A DNA stretch of 5,306 nucleotides from an uncultured Lachnospiraceae bacterium (GCA_902767065.1 CACXFW010000216.1:1-5306), one strand, 5' to 3'. Positions 1 to 5,284 are shown, counted from the stretch's first letter. Translations and numbers: made by a program. Notes: generated by a model from the sequence alone, not told the origin.

Positions 1-1155
1 CTTTTCCTTCTCCGAAGGATCAATAAACAAAGAAGCGGTATGGCCGGGGCCGCCGTCCATCAGCAGCTGCTCAGACTTTTTGAGCGCGTCCTTAAAGTCC
101 GCTGCCTTGTACATTGCCAGCACCGGAGACAGCTTCTCATGCGCAAACGGTTCGGAGATGCTGGTGCTCTCGACTTCGCCGATCAGGATCTTCGTCTTCA
201 CTGGGACCTTTACGCCTGCCATTTCCGCAATCCTGTACGCGCTCTGTCCGACAATCTTCGCGTTCACGCCGCCGTTGATGATGACGGTGGCGCCAACCTT
301 CCGGATCTCATCCCCCTTCAGGAAATAGCAGCCGCGGCGCTCAAATTCCGCCCTGACTTCCTCATAGATATCCTCCAGTACCGTGACCGACTGTTCGGAA
401 GCGCAGATCATGCCGTTGTCAAAGGTCTTGGAATGGATGATGGAGCTGACTGCCATCTGAATATCGGCACTGCTGTCAATGATCGCAGGCACGTTGCCCG
501 CGCCGACCCCCAGTGCCGGCTTGCCGGAGGAATACGCGGCGCGTACCATGCCGGGTCCGCCGGTTGCAAGAATGATATCCGCGTCCTTCATCACCTTGTT
601 GGTCATCTCCAGCGACGGCTCCTCGATCCAGCCGATGATGTCCTTCGGGGCGCCGGCCTTCACTGCCGCCTCATAGACAATCCGGGCCGCCTCTATGGTG
701 CTCTTCTTTGCCCTGGGATGCGGACTGATGATAATCGCGTTGCGTGTCTTCAGGCAGATCAGTGTTTTGAAGATTGCGGTAGAGGTAGGATTCGTTGTCG
801 GAATCACCGCCGCAACCAGGCCGATAGGTTCGGCGATCTTCCGGATGCCATTGACCGCATCCTCTTCAATCACGCCGCAGGTTCTGGCACTGCGATAGGT
901 GTTGTAGATATACTCGGCGGCATAATGATTCTTGATCACCTTGTCCTCCACAACGCCCATCCCGGTCTCCTCGACGGCCATCTTCGCAAGAGGAATCCTT
1001 GCCTTGTTTGCGGCCATGGCCGCAGCCTTGAAGATCCGGTCAACCTCTTCCTGCGTGTATTTTCCGAACTTCCGCTGGGCGGCACGCATGGTTTTCATCT
1101 GCCTGTCCAGCCTCTCCACTGCAGTCAATGTCTGTTCGGTGTTTTTCTGCGCCAT
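1..1155 (-). CDS. adhE: Aldehyde-alcohol dehydrogenase, N-terminal acetaldehyde dehydrogenase part (partial)
   Basis: The first 385 codons of a cytoplasmic CoA-acylating acetaldehyde dehydrogenase; the frame is open to the left edge, so the 3' end is missing. The family reduces acetyl-CoA with NADH to acetaldehyde, and in full AdhE a C-terminal iron alcohol dehydrogenase then makes ethanol. Visible signatures, very close to E. coli AdhE as I remember it: [15 protein letters not shown] at 53-67, [12 protein letters not shown] at 119-130, [18 protein letters not shown] at 199-216, and [13 protein letters not shown] around 245-257 with the catalytic Cys at 251. AdhE is usually about 860-890 residues, so only the aldehyde dehydrogenase domain is seen; a stand-alone enzyme of about 460-490 residues cannot be excluded. 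The start is ambiguous: an in-frame ATG at 1164 adds three residues, and a GAAAGG motif (1169-1174) lies 4 bases from that ATG and 13 from the one at 1155. It follows nfnB by about 154 bases on the same strand, with no terminator between. Confidence 0.93.
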   Translation of the reverse strand, partial: MAQKNTEQTLTAVERLDRQMKTMRAAQRKFGKYTQEEVDRIFKAAAMAANKARIPLAKMAVEETGMGVVEDKVIKNHYAAEYIYNTYRSARTCGVIEEDAVNGIRKIAEPIGLVAAVIPTTNPTSTAIFKTLICLKTRNAIIISPHPRAKKSTIEAARIVYEAAVKAGAPKDIIGWIEEPSLEMTNKVMKDADIILATGGPGMVRAAYSSGKPALGVGAGNVPAIIDSSADIQMAVSSIIHSKTFDNGMICASEQSVTVLEDIYEEVRAEFERRGCYFLKGDEIRKVGATVIINGGVNAKIVGQSAYRIAEMAGVKVPVKTKILIGEVESTSISEPFAHEKLSPVLAMYKAADFKDALKKSEQLLMDGGPGHTASLFIDPSEKEK

Positions 1156-1230
1156 ATTGATCATTCATCCTTTCACTGTTTCTCGTTCTTCCTGTACACT
1201 CTTTCAGATCTTCCGGACACAAAATATCCT

Positions 1231-1296
1231 GAAGCCAAGTGCCAGGCAGCTTCACGCTGTATGCTCCCACGCTCGTCGCTGGCACCAGTCCGGTGC
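1231..1296 (-). repeat. Competing inverted repeats between nfnB and adhE
   Basis: Three short inverted repeats overlap in the nfnB-adhE gap. GTGCCAG (1239-1245) matches CTGGCAC (1279-1285). GCACC (1282-1286) matches GGTGC (1292-1296). TGAAGC (1230-1235) matches GCTTCA (1249-1254). The segment around 1279-1286 cannot sit in both of the first two stems, so the leader of adhE could adopt alternative folds. There is no T-run after any stem, so this is not an intrinsic terminator. I recognise no riboswitch family and see no clear promoter here. The rest of 1165-1318 holds only the adhE ribosome binding region. Confidence 0.4.
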
Positions 1297-1318
1297 AAAG
1301 CCGCACGGGCAACGCAGC

Positions 1319-2728
1319 TTACCGTCTGCTCAGGTACTCATCGATGGCCTTCGCCGCAACCTTGCCGGATCCCATGGCCGAGATCACCGTTGCGGAGCCC
1401 GTAACCGCGTCGCCGCCGGCGTAGACGCCTTCCCGGCTTGTCAGGCCGTCCTCGTTCACGATGATGCCTCCGTGAGCATTGACCTCAAGGCCCCTGGTAG
1501 TGCTCTTGATCAGCGGGTTCGGACTGGTGCCGATGGACATGACCACCGCATTGACTTCCAGTTCAAACTCACTCCCAGGGATCACCACCGGGCGGCGGCG
1601 TCCGCTGGCGTCAGGCTCTCCCAGCTCCATCTTCACGCACCGGATCCCGGTGACAAAGCCGTTCTTCTCATCGCGGGGATTGTCCGGATTGTTGTAGCCC
1701 AGGATCTCGACGGGGTTGCACAGAAGACGGAAGTCAACGCCTTCCTCCCTGGCATGCTCCACTTCCTCCCGGCGGGCAGGCAGCTCCTCCATGGAACGGC
1801 GATACACGATATACACATGCTCCGCTCCCAGGCGCAGCGCTGTTCTGGCCGCATCCATCGTAACATTGCCGCCGCCTACAACCGCCACGCTGCCGCCCTT
1901 CATGATGGGGGTCTTCGGATGATCCAGATAGGCCTTCATCAGATTGCTGCGGGTCAGAAATTCATTTGCGGAATACACGCCTTTCAGGCTCTCTCCGGGA
2001 ATGTTCATGAACCGCGGCAGACCCGCTCCGGATCCGACGAACACGGCTTCATACCCCATATCGAACAGCTCGTCGACCGTCAGCGTCTTCCCGATCACCA
2101 CATTGGGCTGCACGTCTACGCCAAGCTCCTTCAGGATCTCCACCTCTTTGGCAACGATTGTCTTCGGCAGGCGGAACTCCGGAATCCCGTAAACCATCAC
2201 GCCGCCGGCAGTATGCAGCGCCTCAAACACGCTCACCTGATAGCCCTTCTTCGCCAGATCGCCGGCACAGGTCAGTCCGCTCGGGCCGGATCCGACAACC
2301 GCCACGCGGTGTCCATTGCTCTCAGGCGCCTCGGCCTTTTTCGTTTCGTGCGTATTGTGCCAGTCCGCAACGAAACGCTCCAGGCGGCCTATGGCAACCG
2401 GTTCAAACTGCTTTCCCATCGTACATCTGCTCTCGCACTGCGTCTCCTGCGGGCAGACACGGCCGCACACAGCCGGCAGCGACGAGGTCTGGTTGATGAT
2501 CTGGTAAGCGCCTTCAAAATCAGATTCCTTCACCTTCTGAATAAATCCCGGAATGTTGATATTGACAGGGCAGCCTTCCATACAGGGCCGGTTCTTGCAG
2601 TGCAGACAGCGCTGTGCTTCGGCCACGGCGATCTCCTGGGTATATCCCAGCGCAACCTCGTTGAAGTTATGAATACGCACCTCGCTTGCCTGGGTCGGCA
2701 TCTCATGTTTCTTCGGAATTACAGCCAT
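1319..2728 (-). CDS. nfnB: NADH-dependent reduced ferredoxin:NADP+ oxidoreductase large subunit (NfnB; GltD-like)
   Basis: Cytoplasmic 469-residue flavoprotein of the glutamate synthase small-subunit/NfnB family. In characterised NfnAB complexes this subunit carries the bifurcating FAD, two [4Fe-4S] clusters and the NADP(H) site. Visible: an N-terminal Fe-S domain with cysteines 41, 44, 49, 53, 88, 92, 98 and 102 (CLHCKNRPCMEGCPV, then AVCGRVCPQETQCESRC); a FAD motif GSGPSG at 146-151 with the acidic residue E169; a second dinucleotide fold GGGNVTMDAAR at 285-295 with Y309-R310-R311 placed for NADPH phosphate; and the C-terminal FAD motif YAGGD at 436-440. The length is usual. I chose ATG at 2728, 13 codons inside the longest reading frame, because AGGAGG lies 9 bases upstream. 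The gap to nfnA is 14 bases. No large glutamate synthase gene adjoins it, and an NfnA-type partner does, so NfnB is more likely than GltD; SudA-like sulfide dehydrogenase naming also occurs for this family. Confidence 0.93.
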   Translation of the reverse strand: MAVIPKKHEMPTQASEVRIHNFNEVALGYTQEIAVAEAQRCLHCKNRPCMEGCPVNINIPGFIQKVKESDFEGAYQIINQTSSLPAVCGRVCPQETQCESRCTMGKQFEPVAIGRLERFVADWHNTHETKKAEAPESNGHRVAVVGSGPSGLTCAGDLAKKGYQVSVFEALHTAGGVMVYGIPEFRLPKTIVAKEVEILKELGVDVQPNVVIGKTLTVDELFDMGYEAVFVGSGAGLPRFMNIPGESLKGVYSANEFLTRSNLMKAYLDHPKTPIMKGGSVAVVGGGNVTMDAARTALRLGAEHVYIVYRRSMEELPARREEVEHAREEGVDFRLLCNPVEILGYNNPDNPRDEKNGFVTGIRCVKMELGEPDASGRRRPVVIPGSEFELEVNAVVMSIGTSPNPLIKSTTRGLEVNAHGGIIVNEDGLTSREGVYAGGDAVTGSATVISAMGSGKVAAKAIDEYLSRR

Positions 2729-2737
2729 AATCTTTCT

Positions 2738-2743
2738 CCTCCT
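2738..2743 (-). promoter_or_regulatory. Ribosome binding site of nfnB overlapping the nfnA stop codon
   Basis: AGGAGG on the minus strand, 9 bases before the ATG at 2728. Its first A is the last base of the nfnA TGA stop (2743-2745). This fixes the nfnB start and implies translational coupling, which suits two subunits needed in equal amounts. Confidence 0.85.
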
Positions 2744-3591
2744 CAGGCATTCTTGAAGAGGTTGCATACCTCTTCGCGGGCACGGCGTTCAAAGTCAACA
2801 TACATTCTTCCGCGGCTCATCGCCTCGTCAAAATCAATCTCGTAAGCATTGAATTCCGGACCGTCCACGCAGGCAAACTTCGTCACGCGTTTTCCATCCC
2901 GGTTCAGTGTCAGCCGGCAGCCGCCGCACATACCGGTACCGTCGATCATGATCGGATTCATGCTTGCCGTGACCGGCACGCCGTATGGCTTAGCCGTAAG
3001 GGTCACGAACTTCATCATGATCAGCGGGCCGATCGTGATGATGACATCAAAGGTTTCTCCGGCATCAAGCATCTCTTTGAGCGGGACGGTGACATTGCCG
3101 TGCCGGGCATAGCTGCCGTCGTCGGTCATGACGACCAGGGTGTCGGAGCATTCCCTGAACTCCTCCTCCAGGATCAGCAGGTCCTTGCTCCGGAACCCGA
3201 TGATGCTGGTGACCTCGGCCCCAAGACGATGGAATTCCTGCGCGAGGGGCATGGCGATCGCACATCCTACGCCGCCGCCGACGATGCAGACCTTCCTGAT
3301 CCCCTCCGTATGGGTAGCCAGCCCCAGCGGTCCGACGAAATCCTGAATGAATTCCCCCTCCTGCCTGTGGTTTAACAGTTCGGTCGTGGCGCCGACGATC
3401 TGGAAAATGACCTTCACGGTGCCTTCTTCCGGATTCGTTCCCGCCACGGTCAGGGGGATGCGTTCTCCCGCCTCATCCACACGCAGGATGATAAACTGGC
3501 CTGGCCTGGCCTTGTCCGCTACCAGGGGCGCTTCGATCTCCATCTGGGTTACCGTGGGATTAAGCGCCTTTTTGTGTACAATCTTATACAT
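2743..3591 (-). CDS. nfnA: NADH-dependent reduced ferredoxin:NADP+ oxidoreductase small subunit (NfnA)
   Basis: Cytoplasmic 282-residue protein of the dihydroorotate dehydrogenase electron-transfer subunit/NfnA family (ferredoxin reductase fold). With NfnB it forms the bifurcating transhydrogenase that couples NADH and reduced ferredoxin to NADP+ reduction; this subunit holds FAD, one [2Fe-2S] cluster and the NAD(H) site. Visible: the FAD-binding RIPLTVAG at 44-51; the NAD-binding loop VCIVGGGVGCAIAMPLAQE from 101; and a C-terminal cluster region with D217, C222, C225 and C241 (DGTGMCGGC, then KFACVDGPEF). The Asp plus three Cys pattern is the unusual [2Fe-2S] ligand set known for NfnA. The ATG at 3591 is supported by AGGAG (3601-3605) 9 bases upstream. 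It is first in the nfnA-nfnB pair, and upstream lies a long, heavily palindromic leader. PyrK or SudB homologues share the fold, but adjacency to nfnB decides the call. Confidence 0.92.
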   Translation of the reverse strand: MYKIVHKKALNPTVTQMEIEAPLVADKARPGQFIILRVDEAGERIPLTVAGTNPEEGTVKVIFQIVGATTELLNHRQEGEFIQDFVGPLGLATHTEGIRKVCIVGGGVGCAIAMPLAQEFHRLGAEVTSIIGFRSKDLLILEEEFRECSDTLVVMTDDGSYARHGNVTVPLKEMLDAGETFDVIITIGPLIMMKFVTLTAKPYGVPVTASMNPIMIDGTGMCGGCRLTLNRDGKRVTKFACVDGPEFNAYEIDFDEAMSRGRMYVDFERRAREEVCNLFKNA

Positions 3592-3623
3592 TGATTCTTA
3601 CTCCTGACTGTCTTACATTGCCA

Positions 3624-3653
3624 CGCCCGTTCTGCGTTCTTCCGCCACGGGCG
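3624..3653. repeat. GC-rich hairpin in the nfnA leader
   Basis: CGCCCGT (3624-3630) and ACGGGCG (3647-3653) are perfect complements, with a second short stem inside (GCG 3634-3636 with CGC 3643-3645 around a six-base loop). It abuts the outer arm of the larger element at 3654-3819 and ends about 20 bases before the nfnA ribosome binding site, so an nfnA transcript would carry it just ahead of the translation start. No T-run follows on either strand. Confidence 0.6.
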
Positions 3654-3819
3654 CTGGTGTAACGCTTTCCAATGATCCTGCCATTTTGCTTGTCCGAAAA
3701 GCCGCATGAGCGCGTTGTCCTCCATCGGCGATGCCACCGCATCGCCTCATTCGTCCGCCTTGTCAGCGGCTTTTCGTTCAGCGTAATCATGTCTTAGCAA
3801 TTGGAAAGTGTTACACTAG
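3654..3819. repeat. Nested inverted-repeat element upstream of nfnA
   Basis: The ends 3654-3673 and 3800-3819 form a 20-position inverted repeat with 18 exact complements. The two exceptions would be G-U pairs in a plus-strand RNA and A-C mismatches in a minus-strand RNA. Inside lie a perfect 11-bp inverted repeat (3695-3705 with 3766-3776, CGAAAAGCCGC and its complement), an ATGAG/CTCAT pair (3706-3710 with 3746-3750) and an 8-bp hairpin with a 4-base loop (3727-3734 with 3739-3746). I see no target-site duplication and no transposase. It could be a MITE-like or REP-like dispersed element, or a structured RNA or leader. Together with 3592-3653 and 3820-3963 it fills a 372-base stretch without a convincing gene. 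Confidence 0.65.
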
Positions 3820-3826
3820 TTGAGAT

Positions 3827-3873
3827 ACAATACATGCCTGATCAGGCATGAATGAATACAGAATACCATATCT
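3827..3873 (-). promoter_or_regulatory. Possible promoter region for the nfnA-nfnB(-adhE) unit
   Basis: Two weak minus-strand options. One is TTCATT (3851-3856) and TATTGT (3827-3832) separated by exactly the 18-bp palindrome. The other is an extended -10 (TGG before TATTCT) near 3868-3873 without a good -35, which would put the palindrome just after the start of transcription. Neither matches consensus well; the location is supported mainly by the lack of alternatives between the epimerase gene and nfnA. Confidence 0.25.
3833..3850. promoter_or_regulatory. Perfect 18-bp palindrome, candidate operator
   Basis: CATGCCTGATCAGGCATG is identical to its own reverse complement. It lies about 240 bases upstream of nfnA, outside the nested repeat element. 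Perfect dyads of this length are typical binding sites for dimeric regulators. Read as RNA it would be a 7-bp stem with a GATC loop, followed on the minus strand by the only moderately T-rich TATTGTATC, which makes a poor terminator. It does not resemble the Rex, FNR, LexA or CcpA consensus as I know them. Confidence 0.5.
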
Positions 3874-3907
3874 TTCATATTTCGGCACACAGAATGGAAA
3901 AAAATGC

Positions 3908-3932
3908 GTAACTATTCAGCACCGCCGTTGCT
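3908..3932 (+). repeat. 25-bp direct repeat, copy A (3' side of the epimerase gene)
   Basis: A 25-base segment beginning GTAACTATTCAGCACC and ending GTTGCT matches the segment at 4889-4913 at 22 of 25 positions, in the same orientation. It sits 31 bases beyond the epimerase stop codon. On the minus strand it contains the small stem CAGCA/TGCTG (3917-3933) and is followed, after the bases GCA, by seven T (3898-3904). That could act as a weak terminator for the epimerase transcript, but the stem and T-run are about a dozen bases apart. Confidence 0.6.
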
Positions 3933-3963
3933 GTTCCCTGCCCCGCCGCCCGGGCCTGTGGGC

Positions 3964-4866
3964 TTAAACCGTAACTGGCGATGCCTGCCTGAAGCGCATC
4001 GTATACGTCCGGACAAATTCCCCGCCCGGCTCCAGCGCGTTCCCGTATTCTCGTTCGGACAGTTCTTTGTCAAAATGAACACTGTCCGTCCTCCCGCACC
4101 AGGGTTCTATGCAGATAAACGGCGCGTTCTTTCCGACAGGCGACCAGATCCCCACAAGCGGCGTGTCAAACGTCACGGTCAGATAGGTCTCCCCGTCCGG
4201 ATTGACAAGCGAGATTTCATCCGCCTGCCGCCCCTCAAGAATCAGCGCGTCACCGTCAAACAGCTTTGGTGTCGGCGTGATCCTCCCATGATTCAGGGGG
4301 ATCTCCTTCACCTCATCTGCGACATTTCCGCCGGATACAATCGGCCGGATCAGGATCCGGTCAAGCGGGCGGCTGTCCTTTCGGATCTCAAGTGCATATG
4401 CTCCCCGGCTTTGCGGATCATGGAACGGGCACACAAACGCCGGATGAGCCCCGATCGAAAAATACAGCATTTCCTTTCCCGGATTCTGGACCTTCCACTC
4501 CACTTCCACCGTTTCATCCCTGAGCGTATACGTTACAGACAGCTCAAAGGAAAATGGATAGACCTTACGGGTCTGTTCGTTGTCGCGAAGGACAAAGCAA
4601 AGCGAATTGCCGGTTATATCGTCCAGCGCAAATTCCTGATCCCTGGCGAATCCATGCTGCCCCATCGGATACCGGATTCCCTTATGGCGGTAATATCCTC
4701 CGCGCACCTGTCCCACGAAGGGAAAAAGAATCGGCGCCCTCCTGCCCCAGAAGGCCGGATCTCCACTCCAGAGATACTCCCTTGCGCCCCTTTTCACGGA
4801 GAGGAGCTCCGCTCCGTGCGTATCCGCAGTCAGCTCCAGAACATCATTTTTCAGATTATACTGCAT
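3964..4866 (-). CDS. Aldose 1-epimerase family protein (LacX/GalM-like mutarotase)
   Basis: A 300-residue cytoplasmic protein with no signal peptide or membrane segment. The family interconverts the alpha and beta anomers of aldoses such as glucose or galactose; the actual substrate cannot be read from sequence. Visible: WGRRAPILFPFVGQV at 40-54 with the arginines that usually contact the sugar; H71 in MGQHGFARD (68-76) and H141 in SIGAHPAF (137-144), the two expected active-site histidines; and E254 in ICIEPWCGRTD (251-261), the expected catalytic base. The pattern fits the LacX-like branch better than classical GalM, which is generally longer. The ATG at 4866 has AAGGAG (4875-4880) 8 bases upstream. 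A promoter is visible at 4937-4965, so it appears to be its own unit, same-strand with but about 370 bases from nfnA. It is bracketed by two copies of a 25-bp direct repeat. Galactose-specific operon genes are absent, so I give no symbol. Confidence 0.92.
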   Translation of the reverse strand: MQYNLKNDVLELTADTHGAELLSVKRGAREYLWSGDPAFWGRRAPILFPFVGQVRGGYYRHKGIRYPMGQHGFARDQEFALDDITGNSLCFVLRDNEQTRKVYPFSFELSVTYTLRDETVEVEWKVQNPGKEMLYFSIGAHPAFVCPFHDPQSRGAYALEIRKDSRPLDRILIRPIVSGGNVADEVKEIPLNHGRITPTPKLFDGDALILEGRQADEISLVNPDGETYLTVTFDTPLVGIWSPVGKNAPFICIEPWCGRTDSVHFDKELSEREYGNALEPGGEFVRTYTMRFRQASPVTV

Positions 4867-4888
4867 AGGCCCTTCTCCTTAATAAACG

Positions 4889-4913
4889 GTAACCATTCAG
4901 CACCCCCATTGCT
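4889..4913 (+). repeat. 25-bp direct repeat, copy B (5' side of the epimerase gene)
   Basis: Begins GTAACCATTCAGCACC and ends ATTGCT; 22 of 25 positions match copy A at 3908-3932. It lies in the 5' untranslated leader of the epimerase gene, 9 bases beyond the ribosome binding site, and next to the small hairpin at 4915-4931. Confidence 0.6.
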
Positions 4914-4914
4914 C

Positions 4915-4931
4915 AGAACACTTCGTGTTCT
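4915..4931 (-). repeat. 7-bp hairpin at the predicted 5' end of the epimerase mRNA
   Basis: AGAACAC (4915-4921) and GTGTTCT (4925-4931) are perfect complements around a three-base loop. The predicted start of minus-strand transcription, about 6-7 bases past the -10 at 4937-4942, falls at the edge of this hairpin, so the mRNA may begin with a 5'-terminal stem-loop. No T-run follows. Confidence 0.5.
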
Positions 4932-4936
4932 TCGCT

Positions 4937-4965
4937 ATCATACCATTCTTTTGGCAATGTCTCCA
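4937..4965 (-). promoter_or_regulatory. Promoter of the epimerase gene
   Basis: Minus strand: -10 TATGAT (4937-4942, five of six consensus bases) preceded by TGG, an extended -10, and a -35-like TGGAGA (4960-4965, four of six) at 17-base spacing. It starts immediately past the T-run of the upstream terminator and would give a leader of about 65 bases before the ATG at 4866. Confidence 0.6.
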
Positions 4966-4966
4966 T

Positions 4967-5006
4967 AAAAAACATCAGGGCGCAGAAACGGCGCTATCCT
5001 GATGTT
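4967..5006 (-). terminator. Intrinsic terminator (minus strand)
   Basis: AACATCAGG (4971-4979) and CCTGATGTT (4998-5006) form a perfect 9-bp stem, with a further GCGC/GCGC stem inside (4980-4983 with 4991-4994), a seven-base loop and a three-base bulge. On the minus strand the stem runs directly into six T (4967-4972). On the plus strand no T-run follows. It therefore ends transcription coming from the right. No minus-strand protein gene lies in 5007-5306, which is the main reason for proposing the small RNA. Confidence 0.85.
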
Positions 5007-5127
5007 ACAGGTCACACCCCGGCCAGCCTCCCCATACAGATACAGGGATCCTTCGTTCCGACCCCCGAAAGTCTACACTCAGGATCCCTGTATCTGCAGT
5101 GGGACTGGCCGGGGTGTGACCCGTAAC
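5004..5127. repeat. Long near-perfect hairpin, 124 bp
   Basis: Outer arms 5004-5026 and 5105-5127 match at 22 of 23 positions, including a perfect 17-bp run (GGTCACACCCCGGCCAG at 5010-5026). Then CCCA (5031-5034) pairs with TGGG (5100-5103). Inner arms 5037-5052 and 5081-5096 form a perfect 16-bp stem (CAGATACAGGGATCCT). The apical loop is 5053-5080. The base of the left arm shares 5004-5006 with the adjoining terminator stem, so the two compete for about three pairs. Confidence 0.9.
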
Positions 5128-5187
5128 GTTCCTTCCCGCGAAAGGAATCCATCGGTGAAGTTTCCATCTGTATCCCGGACTCTGGTA

Positions 5188-5196
5188 TGGTATAAT
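5188..5196 (+). promoter_or_regulatory. Extended -10 promoter, rightward
   Basis: TGG followed by a perfect TATAAT (5191-5196). No convincing -35 lies at 16-18 bases; an extended -10 can work without one. It faces the GTG-started gene at 5285, with transcription beginning near 5203 and a leader of about 80 bases. Confidence 0.7.
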
Positions 5197-5219
5197 ATGA
5201 CGATTACAGCGCCAGACAA
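5192..5219 (-). promoter_or_regulatory. Leftward promoter overlapping the rightward -10
   Basis: Minus strand: TATTAT (5192-5197, five of six) with TTGTCT (5214-5219, four of six) 16 bases upstream. Transcription would start near 5185 and run into the hairpins ending at the 4967-5006 terminator. The two -10 boxes overlap on opposite strands, the arrangement described for bacterial bidirectional promoters. Confidence 0.45.
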
Positions 5220-5224
5220 TCCGC

Positions 5225-5262
5225 AGCCGGCTTCGGCGGCTTTGAGATTGCCGGTAAACGGC
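5225..5262 (+). repeat. Two small hairpins in the leader of the right-edge gene
   Basis: AGCCG (5225-5229) pairs with CGGCT (5237-5241), and GCCG (5250-5253) pairs with CGGC (5259-5262). Both lie between the presumed transcription start near 5203 and the ribosome binding site. They may simply be GC-rich leader structure; I recognise no riboswitch or T-box motif. Confidence 0.35.
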
Positions 5263-5284
5263 TACAGGAAGGGGAGGAATATCC

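Larger units (their letters stand above)
4967..5185 (-). ncRNA. Candidate structured small RNA, family unknown
   Basis: Inferred minus-strand transcript of about 220 nt running from a promoter at 5192-5219 to the terminator at 4967-5006. In order it would contain a roughly 38-nt single-stranded 5' end, a 6-bp hairpin (5129-5134 with 5142-5147), the long 124-nt hairpin 5004-5127 and the terminator stem. The structures are almost back to back, leaving little unpaired sequence. There is no sizeable minus-strand reading frame. The overall rod shape recalls 6S RNA, but the arms are nearly fully paired and I see no large central bubble, so I do not call it 6S. An alternative is a palindromic mobile element that carries a terminator. 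Confidence 0.5.

Noticed and set aside
1040..1312. A 90-codon minus-strand open frame covering the nfnB-adhE gap
   Set aside because: It overlaps the start of adhE in another frame, has no supporting ribosome binding site, and its sequence is no known domain.
1165..1318. Rex operator or separate adhE promoter
   Set aside because: I found no TTGTTAA-type dyad and no hexamer pair close to consensus at 16-18 base spacing.
932..2845. A 637-codon plus-strand open frame, and a 454-codon one at 40-1404
   Set aside because: Both run antisense to nfnB and adhE, whose proteins carry clear conserved motifs. The plus-strand translations are rich in Arg, His, Leu and Ala and show no recognisable domain; they are mirror frames.
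3549..3790. Short minus-strand open frames (62 and 68 codons) upstream of nfnA
   Set aside because: They overlap the nested inverted repeats and the start of nfnA, lack ribosome binding sites, and lie in different frames. The stretch at 3600-3750 looks somewhat protein-like in one frame, but a stop just upstream and the palindromic structure explain it better. A decayed small gene is not excluded.
3654..3819. Integron attC site
   Set aside because: The arms contain TAAC and GTTA near their middle, but the RYYYAAC and GTTRRRY core boxes do not fit, and there is no integrase or cassette layout.
3833..3850. Intrinsic terminator for the epimerase gene
   Set aside because: The stem is only 7 bp with a four-base loop, and the following minus-strand sequence TATTGTATC lacks a T-run.
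3904..4968. A 354-codon plus-strand open frame
   Set aside because: It is antisense to the well-supported epimerase gene and has no recognisable domain or ribosome binding site.
4967..5185. 6S RNA
   Set aside because: Length and rod shape are suggestive, but the expected large central bubble is missing from the nearly continuous stems. A covariance search would decide.
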